Shown: positions 1 through 7,283 of the stretch, piece by piece
How positions within the stretch are numbered: the stretch's first letter is position 1
Layout of the letters: every line of letters begins with the position of its first letter
Origin: Zoogloea sp.
GTDB taxonomy: Bacteria > Pseudomonadota > Gammaproteobacteria > Burkholderiales > Rhodocyclaceae
NCBI GenBank assembly: GCA_016790385.1
Contig: JAEUNV010000165.1
Coordinates: forward strand, 1 to 19,734
DNA length: 19,734 bases
Direction: 5' to 3'
Notes under the pieces: model-generated
Databases searched by the model: none
Told to the model about the DNA's origin: nothing
Seen by the model: only the letters and a program-made list of their open reading frames with translations
Position numbers and translations under genes: made by a program

Positions 1-157
1 CAGGGTCACATTTTGTCAGAGCAACAACGACATGCCGAAACCGTTTGCCATCGAGGCGGTTGATGAGATTGACGACACCATTCTCCAACCCGCCCACCGC
101 AAAGCTGAAGACCACATGGACGACCAGGAGTCGCCGTTCCTTATCCGCCGGTGTCAT
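1..157 (-). CDS. Glycosyltransferase, XrtA/EpsH1-associated stp2 type (5' part only)
   Basis: This is the first 52 codons of a gene that runs off the left edge. The ATG lies in a 4-base ATGA overlap with the xrtA stop codon, so it is probably translated by coupling to xrtA. The peptide begins MTPADKERRLLVVHVV and continues with a GGLENGVVNLINRL stretch. That is the characteristic start of GT4-fold sugar transferases of the PEP-CTERM/exosortase locus family (TIGR03088, 'stp2', named from memory). Such proteins have a Rossmann-like N-terminal domain in which the GGLE loop contributes to the acceptor/donor cleft. By family, the product would add a sugar to the growing exopolysaccharide repeat unit at the inner face of the membrane. 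The catalytic C-terminal half is not in the window, so integrity cannot be judged. Confidence 0.88.
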   Translation of the reverse strand, partial: MTPADKERRLLVVHVVFSFAVGGLENGVVNLINRLDGKRFRHVVVALTKCDP

Positions 158-1662
158 TGCTCGGCAGACCGGGCGGCGGCCGCAATCTGGGTGATCAAAG
201 CACCGCCGTTGGCCTGCTGAAAGGCCTGCAGGGCAGCGATGGCGTGTGCTTCGTCATCGCCCGTTGCCCATACCGCGCAGAATGCGGAAGCATCGGGATG
301 CCCCTGCAAACGTTCCAGAACCAGCAGGCCCTTTGCAAGATAGTCATTGGTGACAAGCCGGCCGTTGATCCAGTAGCCCGACCATACCACGGCCTTCAAG
401 GATTCTCCCGACATGCGCGTTGCCAACCAGCGGCCCGAACCGGAATCCGGCCCCGAACCTTCACCCAGTCGACTCCAGTTGGAATCGTTGGGCATCAGCA
501 ATGCATTCTGGCTTTGAACAAGCTCGTGCCCGGGTTGCTGATTGGCATAGCTGGCGATATAGACGGATACCGCATGGGCTCCGTCACCGTAGTGCCGAAG
601 GCTGTCCTGTCGATACCCCATAAATGAGGGCTTGAACTTTGTCGGCGGTGCGGCCTGAAGCTCTTGCCAGGGCGCTGCCAAAGACAACGGGGGGACAGAC
701 GACACTACCGTGGGATGCAACAGTTCCGAGTGTTCCACATAGTGGAGAACAAGGGGGGGCACGCTTATCGCCAGGGCAAGCGGCAACAGACGCAGAAGAC
801 CCGGCCTCCCCTCCTCCGACGTGGCAACCCGGGCAGGACTGACGACAGGGTCGAGATCCTCTCGCCAGTGCCCCCCAATCCAGAACATCAGGACAATGAC
901 GATACCGAAAAACACCCAGCCGTAAAGAAGATGGTCTACTCCAGTGGCGATGCGGTTATCGCTCAGGTAGCCCAGCATCACGATCATGTAGGCCCGCAGC
1001 CAGTTGGCAATGATCGGAACAATGATCGCGGCGATCACGAAGAGCAGGCGACGCTTGAAGGATCTGTAACTCAGATACGCATAAAGGGTGCCGACCATAA
1101 GGGACGCGATCAGATAGCGAACACCGCTACACGCCTCGACCACCGACCAGCGTCCATTGGGGATCACGAAATGAAGCCCTTCCTGATACACCGGCACACC
1201 GGACAGGCGCACCGCGGCAACGGTGAACTCCGCCGTATAGTCCATCATTACGGGCAGTAGAAACTCGCCGATGGGAATGCCGAACAAGAGGAACAGGATT
1301 GGAAACGCCAAGGCTCGGGCGATTCGGAACCCGAGAGCACCAACGAGGCTGAATACCAGGACGAAAGCAAGGGCCGAGTGGGTCACCGACGCCACACTGG
1401 CCAGCTCGCCGAGCAGCCAGACGAAGCCCGCAGCAAGAATGGGCACGACCATCATGAGTGCCGGACGCATGGACAGCCCCGCGAGTCTGTCCTGATTGCG
1501 CCACACCAGCCATCCGGATATCGGCATCACCAGCAAGCCATGGGCAAAGGTGTCGGAGCGCCACCAGATGGATGATATTTCCCGGGCAGTATCAAAATAC
1601 CACCCGACAACCCAGACCAGAACGGCCGCGATGGCTGAAATGACCTGCGCGAACGGGCTCAT
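154..1662 (-). CDS. xrtA: Exosortase A fused to a C-terminal EpsI domain
   Basis: The protein has 502 residues. Residues 1 to about 270 are strongly hydrophobic with many membrane spans and match the exosortase family. The three family catalytic residues are visible: Cys178 in EACSGVRYL, Arg223 in ANWLRAYM and His244 in GVDHLLYGW. By family, exosortase A is a membrane cysteine transpeptidase that cleaves PEP-CTERM sorting signals and hands proteins to the cell surface or exopolysaccharide. The remaining ~200 residues form a periplasmic EpsI (DUF3485-type) domain with typical FMGYRQDSL and VYIASYANQQPG stretches. EpsI is found either separate or fused in these loci. The start ATG is preceded by AGGAAAA. 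The gene lies 100 bases after the FemAB-like gene and its stop overlaps the next glycosyltransferase start (ATGA). No PEP-CTERM substrate gene is seen in this window. Confidence 0.95.
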   Translation of the reverse strand: MSPFAQVISAIAAVLVWVVGWYFDTAREISSIWWRSDTFAHGLLVMPISGWLVWRNQDRLAGLSMRPALMMVVPILAAGFVWLLGELASVASVTHSALAFVLVFSLVGALGFRIARALAFPILFLLFGIPIGEFLLPVMMDYTAEFTVAAVRLSGVPVYQEGLHFVIPNGRWSVVEACSGVRYLIASLMVGTLYAYLSYRSFKRRLLFVIAAIIVPIIANWLRAYMIVMLGYLSDNRIATGVDHLLYGWVFFGIVIVLMFWIGGHWREDLDPVVSPARVATSEEGRPGLLRLLPLALAISVPPLVLHYVEHSELLHPTVVSSVPPLSLAAPWQELQAAPPTKFKPSFMGYRQDSLRHYGDGAHAVSVYIASYANQQPGHELVQSQNALLMPNDSNWSRLGEGSGPDSGSGRWLATRMSGESLKAVVWSGYWINGRLVTNDYLAKGLLVLERLQGHPDASAFCAVWATGDDEAHAIAALQAFQQANGGALITQIAAAARSAEQ

Positions 1663-1762
1663 GGCATTTTCCTGTGCTGTGCTTGGCTTCGTTTAGCCGA
1701 CATCCATCCGCGTGGGCGGGCGAACCTTGAGGATTGGGCGACCATGATGGCGGACGCGCACT

Positions 1763-2800
1763 TCATCCGAGATTGCGGACCAGCACCGGTCCGAGGCGAT
1801 TGGCGACACTGATGGGCAGACGCCGCCACATGGCAATGAAGGCCCGGTATTTGGGATTGAGGGGATTGTTCTGGGGGATCTCGTCCCGCTTGAAGAGCCG
1901 ATATTCATAGGAAAGCGGCATCGGTTCGAAACCCCAATTCTTCTTGAACGAGAATGGGCCTGTCCCCGCCTTGCTGCGTCCGTAATCAAAGATGCGACAT
2001 CCTCGGGCACAGGCATGGCGCATCAGCTCCCAGTACTTGAAGTCGTTGGCGGCCAGATCGCGGGCAGCAAGATCATCACCCGCGTAATAAGGGAGGATCT
2101 CGTCTCGGAAATAAAAGCTGAGAACACTGGAAAGTAGCTTTCCATCCGCAGTGGTCACGGTAAGGATCTCGCAATCCTTGCCAAAGACCTCGAGAAGCGT
2201 CTGGAAGAATCTCTTCGGCAGCGCCGGTGTTCCGTGTCGCAACACATTGTCGGAATAGAGCGCAAAGAAACGGTCCGGTGTGGTGTCGATGCTTGCAATC
2301 AGGCCGTTCTTGATGCCCTTTCGAACCATCGCCCTCTGTTTGCGGGGGATCGCAGCCATATTGGCATCGTCGTCCGCCAGAATCTCCTTCCGAAACGTGA
2401 AGTAGACATCTTGCCGCGGCCAGTCCGTATGCCGCGCCGTAAGGTTGCGATACTCAAGGTGCTGAACGCCCGCCTTGCGGGCCAGCTCGTCGGCTGCCGC
2501 TTCAAGTGCGGCGACGCCTTCCGCATCATCGCCCGCAATGCCTCCATATACGGCAAATGGCAGGGACGTCAGCGCATGCCCGAACAGGCGACTCTTGACT
2601 TCGGCCAGCGGCAGGACCGCAACGATTCTCTGGTCGCGCTCGGCGAGAAGATAGTGGGTACGGTGCCGAAAGACCTCGTGCATGATGCCCCGCCACTCGA
2701 TGCGGTGAAAGAATGTTGCACCAGGGCAGGCGAACACAAACTCGTTCCAACGGGCAGAGTCAACCTCTGCGAAAGAACGCACTTTGACTGCAGATACCAT
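1763..2800 (-). CDS. FemAB-like acyltransferase of the exosortase A locus
   Basis: This 345-residue protein has the GNAT-like FemAB fold. Key stretches are LLAERDQRIVAVLPLAEVKS near the N-terminus, an IPRKQRAMVRKG basic segment, and near the C-terminus FDYGRSKAGTGPFSFKKNWG, which is typical of XrtA/PEP-CTERM-associated FemAB proteins (TIGR03019, from memory). FemAB relatives transfer aminoacyl groups from aminoacyl-tRNA. The acceptor in these polysaccharide loci is not established, so a role in modifying polysaccharide or peptidoglycan is only inferred. I chose the ATG at 2800, giving MVSAVKVRSFAEVD, with AAGG eight bases upstream. The frame stays open far upstream (to about 3325), but that part overlaps the deacetylase gene in another frame and is not protein-like. 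It starts 10 bases after the deacetylase stop. Confidence 0.93.
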   Translation of the reverse strand: MVSAVKVRSFAEVDSARWNEFVFACPGATFFHRIEWRGIMHEVFRHRTHYLLAERDQRIVAVLPLAEVKSRLFGHALTSLPFAVYGGIAGDDAEGVAALEAAADELARKAGVQHLEYRNLTARHTDWPRQDVYFTFRKEILADDDANMAAIPRKQRAMVRKGIKNGLIASIDTTPDRFFALYSDNVLRHGTPALPKRFFQTLLEVFGKDCEILTVTTADGKLLSSVLSFYFRDEILPYYAGDDLAARDLAANDFKYWELMRHACARGCRIFDYGRSKAGTGPFSFKKNWGFEPMPLSYEYRLFKRDEIPQNNPLNPKYRAFIAMWRRLPISVANRLGPVLVRNLG

Positions 2801-2810
2801 GCTGGAAACC

Positions 2811-3686
2811 TTATGCTGAACCGCTGCTTTCCACCGGCAGAAACACTTCGTCCATCCTTCCCCAGGCGAAGTCCTGGAGCAGTCGGCGTAGACGCGCTTC
2901 GGTATGGGCGAGATTGACGTAATGCCTGAAGCGCGTCTTCGCCGAGGCCTCACGCACAACAGGTTGTCCGGGATCAATTTCCCAAGGGTGGAAATAGAAG
3001 ATCGCCGGTTTGCGATCTTCCTTGTTGACCTTGCGGATCCCCCAAGCCGATACCGGATAGGGCAGCAGACGGAAGTAGCCTCCCCCACCGACCGGCCAAT
3101 TGCGCCCAAAGCGGCGCACGGTGGTGATGGGGATCTCGACGAGTCCAGCCCCCACCGCGTAGGGAAAGCGCGGCGCATCCGGAACACCGTAGTGGTCGTG
3201 CTTGACCGGATAAACGCTTGAACTGTAGGCGTAACCCGCCTCTTCGATACAGCCATGAGCCCAGGGATTGGCCAGCCCCACCGAGAAACTCGGCGCTCGG
3301 TAGCCCCTGACCTCACATCCGGCAATGTCTTCCAATACCACCTTGGCGAGCCGGATGTCGGCTAGAAACGCCTCTGGGGACTGACTGCTCGCCCGTTCGT
3401 GGGCGTAACCGTGACTGGCCAGCTCATGCCCCTCATTGGCTATGCGCCTCACGAGTTCAGGATAACGCTCGGCGATCCAGCCCAAGGTGAAAAACGTCCC
3501 CCGGGCTCCATGCTGAACGAGCATTTCAAGAATTCGATCGACATTGCGCTCTACCCTGCACGGCGTAGCATTCCAGACCTCCTTGGGGAAGTGCGGGGCG
3601 AGGGCCGACACCTGGAAGTAATCCTCCACGTCGATGGTGAGGGCGTTCATCAACCCCTTACTGTTGGAGGAGTGGGGTAACTTCAT
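2811..3686 (-). CDS. Polysaccharide deacetylase (NodB fold), XrtA-locus type
   Basis: This 291-residue protein belongs to carbohydrate esterase family 4 (NodB homology) and resembles the XrtA-associated deacetylases (TIGR03006, from memory). Motif 1 is TIDVED at residues 17-22. Motif 2, with the metal-binding histidines, is SHGYAH at 91-96. Motif 3 is RGYRAPSFS near 127-135, and a late FYFHPWEIDP segment supplies the final catalytic histidine region. The enzyme would remove N-acetyl groups from the locus polysaccharide. There is no obvious signal peptide, as is usual for this subgroup. The annotated ATG sits in an ATGA overlap with the upstream ATPase gene. A second ATG at codon 13, preceded by AAGGGG, would give MNALTIDVEDYFQV, closer to family starts. 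Both starts keep the whole domain. Confidence 0.94.
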   Translation of the reverse strand: MKLPHSSNSKGLMNALTIDVEDYFQVSALAPHFPKEVWNATPCRVERNVDRILEMLVQHGARGTFFTLGWIAERYPELVRRIANEGHELASHGYAHERASSQSPEAFLADIRLAKVVLEDIAGCEVRGYRAPSFSVGLANPWAHGCIEEAGYAYSSSVYPVKHDHYGVPDAPRFPYAVGAGLVEIPITTVRRFGRNWPVGGGGYFRLLPYPVSAWGIRKVNKEDRKPAIFYFHPWEIDPGQPVVREASAKTRFRHYVNLAHTEARLRRLLQDFAWGRMDEVFLPVESSGSA

Positions 3687-4756
3687 TTTGTAGCAACCTC
3701 TTTCCCGTCTCCTCCAGCGGATTGCTGAGCAGAACCAATCAGCTGGCTGAGGGCATTCAGGGTTGTGGAGAGGGTTCGCTCGAGCAGGGCCAAGCGTTCC
3801 TCAAATCGGGTCGCATCGAAGCCGGGGCCGACATTGGCAAGAGTCCTGGCAGCCTCGGGGTCAGCGAGCAGACGTTGAAGATCAATCGGGGACTGAACTG
3901 CCCTGGGAGCAACCCCTCCGGAGCCTTGGACTGCGTCCGGCACCACTTGCTCTTCCCTCATCTCGACGGCGACCTGCTCCACCAGTTCGGCGCTGACCCG
4001 TCGCTGGTCGCCCAAAAAAGCGGCGAGCATGATGCGGTCACACAGGGCGTTGATACGGCGGGGGATGCCTTGACTATGGCTGAAGATGCCTTTCATGGCT
4101 TCCGCATCGAATGCGGGGTTCCCCTTCCAGCCCACGCATCCAAGGCGGTGCTCCACGTAAGCCTGAGTCTCGGCAAGGTCGAGGGGGCCCAGATGATAGG
4201 AAGCGATGACTCTCTGCCTGAGCTGCACCATCTCCGGGCTTTGCATGATGGTCCGGAATTCCGGCTGCCCGACGAGAAAACTTTGCAGCAGGGCGTGATC
4301 TTCAAGCTGGAAGTTGGAGAGCATGCGCAACTCTTCCACGGCCCTTTGAGTGAGATTCTGGGCCTCATCGACGATCAGCAGGGCACGCTTGCCTGAAGCG
4401 GTGGTGGATACCAGAAAAGCCTCAATGGCGAGCAAAAGGTCACTCTTGGCGAGATGCTTGCTCGGAATTCCGAAGGCCGCGGCCACCAGCCTGAGAATAT
4501 CATCGGCATCAATCTGGGTACTGACGAGGTTGGCGGCAACGATCTTGTTTGGGTCGAGCTTTTCGAGAAGACTGCGTACAAGCAGCGTCTTGCCTGCACC
4601 GACCTCGCCCGTCACAACGATGAAACCCTCGTTCTGATGCAGACCATACTCCAGGTAGGCCATTGCCCTCCGATGTCCGCGACTGCCGTAAAAAAACGAC
4701 GGGTCCGGGTTCAACTGGAAGGGTTTGCCTCGCAGGCCGAAATATGCTTCGTACAT
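3683..4756 (-). CDS. ExeA-like AAA ATPase, XrtA/PEP-CTERM locus type
   Basis: This 357-residue protein starts MYEAYFGLRGKPFQLNPDP, the usual opening of ExeA/GspA-type secretion ATPases. The Walker A motif is GEVGAGKT at residues 50-57 and Walker B is LLIVDEAQ at 126-133. An arginine-finger region with IPRRINALCDR follows near 230. The last ~80 residues are low-complexity and then helical, probably a coiled coil. It matches the putative secretion ATPase of exosortase loci (TIGR03015, from memory), whose exact job is unknown. A role in assembling or energising surface export is inferred. AAGGGC precedes the ATG by a few bases, eight bases after the barrel gene's stop. The stop overlaps the deacetylase start by four bases. 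Confidence 0.94.
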   Translation of the reverse strand: MYEAYFGLRGKPFQLNPDPSFFYGSRGHRRAMAYLEYGLHQNEGFIVVTGEVGAGKTLLVRSLLEKLDPNKIVAANLVSTQIDADDILRLVAAAFGIPSKHLAKSDLLLAIEAFLVSTTASGKRALLIVDEAQNLTQRAVEELRMLSNFQLEDHALLQSFLVGQPEFRTIMQSPEMVQLRQRVIASYHLGPLDLAETQAYVEHRLGCVGWKGNPAFDAEAMKGIFSHSQGIPRRINALCDRIMLAAFLGDQRRVSAELVEQVAVEMREEQVVPDAVQGSGGVAPRAVQSPIDLQRLLADPEAARTLANVGPGFDATRFEERLALLERTLSTTLNALSQLIGSAQQSAGGDGKEVATK

Positions 4757-4764
4757 GGACGCCC

Positions 4765-6315
4765 TTAGAACCGGATGGAGACCGAGCCCACAATGGCGTT
4801 CTCGGTGTAGGAAGTGACGCCTTTGCCCTCGCTGTTGCGGACCAGGATGGAGCCGTTGGTCTTGGGCGTGAACTGGGTCATGAGCGCGACCGAAATGCGC
4901 CGGGTACGATTGCTCAGATCAACGGCGGTGCTGGAATTCTCCTGTTGGCTGCGAATGAGCGTCAGCCCGACGTTGGCTGACGTGATTGGCGTCAGGAGAT
5001 GCGTAAGACTGAGTGTGCCGCTGGTGTCCTGGATTCGGGTATTCGACGAGAAATCCGGTCCAAGGGCGAACTCCTGGCTGCTGAGGGTCGAACGTTCGGA
5101 GCGATAAGCCGAGAACTGCACCGTATTTCTCGGCGTGACATACATCACTTCAAGATTGAGGCGTCGGTCCAGAAAGACGCCACTCGAAAGTACGGCCTGA
5201 CTCACACCAAGGCGGCTTGGAAGCCCGCGGTCAGCAATATACGCGCGTACATAAGCATCCCGCTCGGCCAGATCAGGGAAACGGGCCGCAGTCATCGACA
5301 TCAGCAAACCATATGTGTCGAACTGCGACAGCGTGTTGAGGGACTGACTGGTGGAACTCGCGTCCTTTGAATAACGGGCTGTCAGAATATAGCGCCCGCT
5401 CTGATGGTTGACGCTTGCCTGATAGCCGGGCCCAAAGAACCGATCCTCCCACAGCCCGGAGAACTTGGTATGGGGGCTTGCAACCCAATCCAAGCCAACC
5501 CCCGTAATGGTCGAGCGCTTGTCCTCGACCGACCGGAAGTTGTTCGACTCCGACCCCGCAATGAGACGCATCTGAAGCTGCGGATTGAACTGGAACAATG
5601 CGCTGCCGCGAATCGAGCTGCTGTTCAGGTCACGTCGATTCGAGTACTGGATGGTGTTGTCCGCCACAGCAACCGACCATCCCGCTTTGCCAAAGGCATT
5701 GGGATCGGAAACATTGGCCGAAATGGAGTGGCTCTGCATCTTCTGGAATGTCGACGAAGAGGTATCCGTATCCGTCAGGGAGTAGCGAAGCTCGGCCTTC
5801 CCAGTGGATGCAAACCGCCCCGTGACATACGGGCTGATCATGATGTTACGAACGCTCGTCTGATTGGAGCGACCGGTCAGGCTGTCGCCAGACTGAACAC
5901 CAAGACTGGAAAGCGCTTCTTGGGTAACCGATGCCTGCATATCAACAAAGGCCAGATTCTCCCAGGCTGTGAGCTTGCCGTCCCCGCGTAGGGTCAGATA
6001 ACCCCGGCTGAGATCCGAATCGCGACCGTATAGCGATGCATTGAATGCAGCCTGCAGATTGCCCTTGAGACGGCCACCGTTGGATCGCGCCACGACACTC
6101 GGGCTGACCGTCGTGATCCACTCGCTCTTGGCATTGGCGCTATCACGCAATTGCACATTGTCGGTGATCGTTTCGGAGACGTTGACCGACGTCTGGAAGA
6201 CCGGCGCCTGGGCAGACGTCTGAGCGAACGCGGGAGAGGCGAATGCCGCAGACATGGCGGCGCCGCACAGGGTCGGCAGAAAACCGTGATGCGGGGGGTA
6301 GCGAAGGAGCTTCAC
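4765..6315 (-). CDS. Outer-membrane beta-barrel protein, XrtA/PEP-CTERM associated
   Basis: This 516-residue protein (GTG start) has a signal peptide of about 32 residues ending ASPAFAQ. A long series of alternating amphipathic beta strands follows, and the protein ends with SVSIRF, whose terminal phenylalanine is the usual Bam-complex recognition signal of outer-membrane barrels. It fits the PEP-CTERM system-associated barrel family (TIGR03016, from memory), which occurs between the kinase and ATPase genes in these loci. It is a candidate outer-membrane pore or scaffold for polysaccharide export, but the function is not established. I chose the GTG at 6315 because it forms a GTGA overlap with the kinase stop and has a GGAGGG five bases upstream. 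The frame remains open further upstream but there it overlaps the kinase tail. Confidence 0.88.
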   Translation of the reverse strand: MKLLRYPPHHGFLPTLCGAAMSAAFASPAFAQTSAQAPVFQTSVNVSETITDNVQLRDSANAKSEWITTVSPSVVARSNGGRLKGNLQAAFNASLYGRDSDLSRGYLTLRGDGKLTAWENLAFVDMQASVTQEALSSLGVQSGDSLTGRSNQTSVRNIMISPYVTGRFASTGKAELRYSLTDTDTSSSTFQKMQSHSISANVSDPNAFGKAGWSVAVADNTIQYSNRRDLNSSSIRGSALFQFNPQLQMRLIAGSESNNFRSVEDKRSTITGVGLDWVASPHTKFSGLWEDRFFGPGYQASVNHQSGRYILTARYSKDASSTSQSLNTLSQFDTYGLLMSMTAARFPDLAERDAYVRAYIADRGLPSRLGVSQAVLSSGVFLDRRLNLEVMYVTPRNTVQFSAYRSERSTLSSQEFALGPDFSSNTRIQDTSGTLSLTHLLTPITSANVGLTLIRSQQENSSTAVDLSNRTRRISVALMTQFTPKTNGSILVRNSEGKGVTSYTENAIVGSVSIRF

Positions 6316-7274
6316 GCACCCTCCCTCGGCCCTTGACCGTAGCCATAGCCATAGCCGTATCCATACCCGTATCCGTACGATCCGCCGCTGGTCTGCTGCG
6401 CCTTGTTCAGCAGCATCAGCCTCACCGGGCAAGAATCGATGGTGCCCAAAGCCTGCTTGACGGCCGCCTGGGTGGTTCGGTTCGCCTCGACAACCATCAC
6501 GATCTGCCCCATATGGGTGGCAAGCACGCGGGACTCCGTCGTGACCAGAAGCGGGGGGGAATCAAAGACGATGATCCGGTCTGAATAACGATCCGCCAGC
6601 TCGGCCAGCAGATGGTTCATCGCATCGCTGGCGAGCAGCTCGGTTGCCCTCGGATGAGGCGTCCCGGCCGGAAGGATGCTGAGCTTCTCGATATTCGTCT
6701 TGAGGAGTACGTCCCCCAGATGCTTGTCGTTGGAGGTCAGCACATCCATCAACCCTTTGCGCGGCGGCAGACCGAGGATGTTGAGGACCGAAGGACGGGA
6801 GACATCCGCATCGATCAGCAGCACGGTGTGATCCAGCTCCATGGCCATGCTGATGGCAAGGTTGATGGAACTGAAGCTCTTGCCCTCGCCAGGAAGCGAA
6901 CTCGTGACCATGATCAGGTTGGCATTCTTGACCTCCGCGGCCCCTTTCCCCTGTACATTTCGCAGCAGTGGACGCTTGACGATACGGAATTCGTCGCCGA
7001 TTAAGGAACGCGGCGCATTGGGAGTGACGATTCCGATCGAGTGGAGACGGTCAAGATCAATGTCGACAAAACGATCCGGATTCTGGACGCGGGATACGTC
7101 GGGCGCGGGGGCGGTTTGCTCAACGGCCGCAGGCGTCGGCACCGGGGTCTGAATCGCAGTCGTCGTTGCTGTCGGCTCCTGACCAATGGGCTCCAGTCGC
7201 TCGACAGTGTCTCCATTACCCGCAGCGCGCTGGAGTTGCTCAAGCCGTTCAACGGCTTTTTCAATAATGCTCAT
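6312..7274 (-). CDS. BY-type tyrosine autokinase with Gly-Tyr tail (XrtA-associated)
   Basis: This 320-residue cytoplasmic P-loop kinase matches the XrtA-associated tyrosine autokinases (TIGR03018, from memory). The N-terminal ~60 residues are Pro/Ala/Thr-rich linker. Walker A is SSLPGEGKS at 125-133, Walker A' is VLLIDADVSR at 151-160 and Walker B is IIVFDSP at 234-240. The C-terminal tyrosine cluster consists of seven tyrosines at 300, 302, 304, 306, 308, 310 and 312, strictly alternating with glycine. BY-kinases autophosphorylate such tails, and the phosphorylation cycle controls polymer length together with a Wzz-like partner. The partner here is encoded immediately upstream and supplies the membrane segments that this protein lacks. 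GAGGGG lies eight bases before the ATG and overlaps the stop of the upstream gene. Confidence 0.95.
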   Translation of the reverse strand: MSIIEKAVERLEQLQRAAGNGDTVERLEPIGQEPTATTTAIQTPVPTPAAVEQTAPAPDVSRVQNPDRFVDIDLDRLHSIGIVTPNAPRSLIGDEFRIVKRPLLRNVQGKGAAEVKNANLIMVTSSLPGEGKSFSSINLAISMAMELDHTVLLIDADVSRPSVLNILGLPPRKGLMDVLTSNDKHLGDVLLKTNIEKLSILPAGTPHPRATELLASDAMNHLLAELADRYSDRIIVFDSPPLLVTTESRVLATHMGQIVMVVEANRTTQAAVKQALGTIDSCPVRLMLLNKAQQTSGGSYGYGYGYGYGYGYGQGPREGA

Positions 7275-7283
7275 ATTCGCCCC

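Noticed and set aside
1659..1745. A 28-codon minus-strand reading frame in the gap before xrtA, ending in an overlap with the xrtA ATG.
   Set aside because: It has no ribosome site, its composition is Arg/Ser/Ala-rich like a chance frame in GC-rich DNA, and I recognise no counterpart in XrtA loci.
2801..3325. A 175-codon open extension upstream of the FemAB-like gene in its own frame.
   Set aside because: It overlaps the deacetylase gene on the same strand in another frame, is Arg/Ser/Pro-rich without domain features, and the FemAB fold begins at the ATG at 2800.
6316..6432. An upstream extension of the outer-membrane barrel gene.
   Set aside because: It would place a Trp/Arg-rich segment before a clear signal peptide and overlaps the kinase tail. 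The GTG at 6315 has a good ribosome site and a GTGA coupling overlap.
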